NCBI GenBank assembly: GCA_019096065.1
Contig: JAGUCH010000004.1
Span: 3,348,001-3,412,000, forward strand
Direction of reading: 5' to 3'
From: Paracyclopina nana
Lineage: Eukaryota; Arthropoda; Copepoda; Cyclopoida; Cyclopettidae
DNA: 64,000 nucleotides
Positions 62,641 to 64,000 of this stretch are shown piece after piece. Position 1 is the stretch's first letter. Every line of letters starts with the position of its first letter. The translations under genes were made by a program, and so were the position numbers. Under the pieces are notes generated by a model that was not told the DNA's origin, ran no database searches, and saw only the letters and a program-made list of their open reading frames with translations.

Positions 62641-63896
62641 ATGGCCTCAACTCAGCCATCGTCACAGACACAACAGCTCGTCGTGTCGACGGCCCCTGGC
62701 TCAACTAACAGCACCAAAAACCGAGGTCTTCCTCCAACAGCAGCGTCAGCTCCGTCGACCTCGGGAGCAGTTCCTGCTATGGGTTCTTCTTCGGCCGTAG
62801 CCGTAGCCTTGACCATGAGTGTAGCCCCCAACTCTAACCAGACCAACCAAGATCTGGCCGCCCTTTTTGAGTGCCCCGTTTGCTTTGACTATGTTCTACC
62901 TCCCATTCTGCAGGTACGGCTGACAGCATTTTTAGAGAGGCTCTGAAGTCAACAGTTGATGTTGGCTACTCTTAATACTGGTTGGTCGGGAAGTATAAGA
63001 AGGTCTTTGTTTGCAGTGTCATGCGGGGCATTTGGTTTGCTCCTCGTGTCGACCCAAGTTGACATGTTGCCCCACCTGCCGAGGCCAACTCGGTGGAAAC
63101 ATTCGGAATTTGGCCATGGAAAAGGTGGCCTCGACGGTGATGTTCCCCTGCCGCTATCAATCCTCTGGTTGCGGTCTTTCCCTCTTGCATACTGAAAAAA
63201 CGGACCACGAAGAGACGTGCGAGTTTCGCCCCTATTCGTGTCCCTGCCCTGGTGCCAGTTGCAAGTGGCAAGGGTCGCTTGAGCAGGTTATGTCTCATCT
63301 AATGCAAGCTCACAAGTCCATCACAACTTTGCAAGGTATACTCAAGATGGCTTCTCAATATAAATAGCAGGGAGCTACATTGTCTCCATTCTCCTTAGGC
63401 GAAGACATAGTTTTTCTCGCAACAGACATCAACCTTCCTGGTGCCGTCGACTGGGTTATGATGCAGAGCTGCTTTGGACATCACTTTATGTAAGAGCTAC
63501 TACTCTTGGCAGCTTGCTTAGGCATTTTTTACATTGTCCACTTACAGGCTGGTTTTGGAGAAGCAAGAGAAATTTGACGGCCATCAACAGTTTTTTGCCA
63601 TTGTACAGCTCATAGGGACAAGAAAGCAAGCGGAGAATTTCGCATACAGGTGAGACTTTTCTAGCTAGCGTCTGATTGACATCGTCGTCAAACCTACTCC
63701 TAATGTCTAATTTTGCAGATTGGAACTCAACGGTCATCGTAGAAGGCTCACGTGGGAGGCAACACCTAGGTCAATTCACGAAGGAGTCTCGTCCGCCATA
63801 ATGAACTCAGATTGCCTGGTCTTCGACACATCGATAGCACAGCTTTTCGCTGACAACGGGAATCTCGGCATCAATGTCACCATTTCCATGTGCTGA
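62641..63896 (+). CDS. sina: SIAH/Seven-in-absentia E3 ubiquitin ligase
   Basis: Five exons: 62641-62913, 63017-63335, 63399-63489, 63548-63649 and 63719-63896; all GT-AG, giving 320 residues. A Ser/Thr-rich start leads to the RING ([16 protein letters not shown] joined to [11 protein letters not shown] and CPTCRG), then two SIAH zinc fingers ([22 protein letters not shown]) and the substrate-binding TRAF-like domain ([37 protein letters not shown]-like). SIAH ubiquitinates Tramtrack in the fly eye and many targets in other animals, and works with a UbcH5-type E2. Intron positions keep frame without adjustment. Confidence 0.96.
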
Positions 63897-64000
63897 TAGC
63901 TGCCCATTTGGATCTGACCGGTGTTCGATGCTCTGTCAAGGAGAAACTGTTTCAGCGTTTCTTTTTTTCTGCTACGTAAAACAAAAATTTCGCATGATTC

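Overview
The window looks like nuclear DNA of an arthropod, most likely a compact-genome crustacean or mite. The support is a TTK-type BTB-C2H2 factor, a pickpocket-like DEG/ENaC channel, a Btk29A-type kinase, and GT-AG introns that are mostly 52-69 nt long. No species can be named from this sequence alone.

Layout, left to right. 1-8 kb: the first coding exon of a P/OCA2-like transporter (minus, running off the left edge), a repeat patch, a complete five-exon Btk/Tec kinase (minus) and EMC1 (plus). 8-19 kb: a gene-free block with a tRNA-derived SINE, a 7.5-kb tandem array of a ~469-bp satellite with an inverted segment and higher-order duplications, and a broken gag-like fragment. 19.0-26.5 kb: a young Ty3/gypsy-type LTR retrotransposon (minus) with two identical 286-bp LTRs, a CAAAG target duplication and three extra reading frames after pol. 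27-37 kb: VPS51, an SLC25A32 folate/FAD carrier with a duplicated last exon, a COMM-domain protein, a BTB-zinc-finger factor, Peter Pan and MBLAC1. 37.1-40.5 kb: a short non-autonomous LTR element in the order LTR-internal-LTR-internal-LTR. 40.7-47.2 kb: a dual-specificity phosphatase, a BIR-RING IAP with a decayed partial copy behind it, a secreted protein that may combine a crystallin-like and an aerolysin-like domain, and a DEG/ENaC channel hosting a MITE. 48-64 kb: an unrecognised acidic helical protein, mRpS21, TAF4, a C2orf76-PIGL pair, ZCCHC7, a likely neuropeptide precursor, APC2 and SIAH.

The points most worth following are these. SLC25A32 has two alternative, homologous C-terminal ends, chosen by whether a strong internal donor is used. 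Two same-strand pairs are almost fused: C2orf76-PIGL with 3 nt between stop and start, and Peter Pan-MBLAC1 with 27 nt and a splice-acceptor-like sequence at the second ATG. Such pairs suggest dicistronic transcripts or spliced-leader operons. The secreted 292-residue protein may be a pore-forming protein. The satellite array and the two recent LTR insertions show an active repeat landscape beside dense housekeeping genes. Most genes are single-copy housekeeping genes (ER insertion, Golgi tethering, ribosome biogenesis, GPI synthesis, RNA surveillance, ubiquitin ligases) with no shared pathway; their closeness reflects genome compaction.
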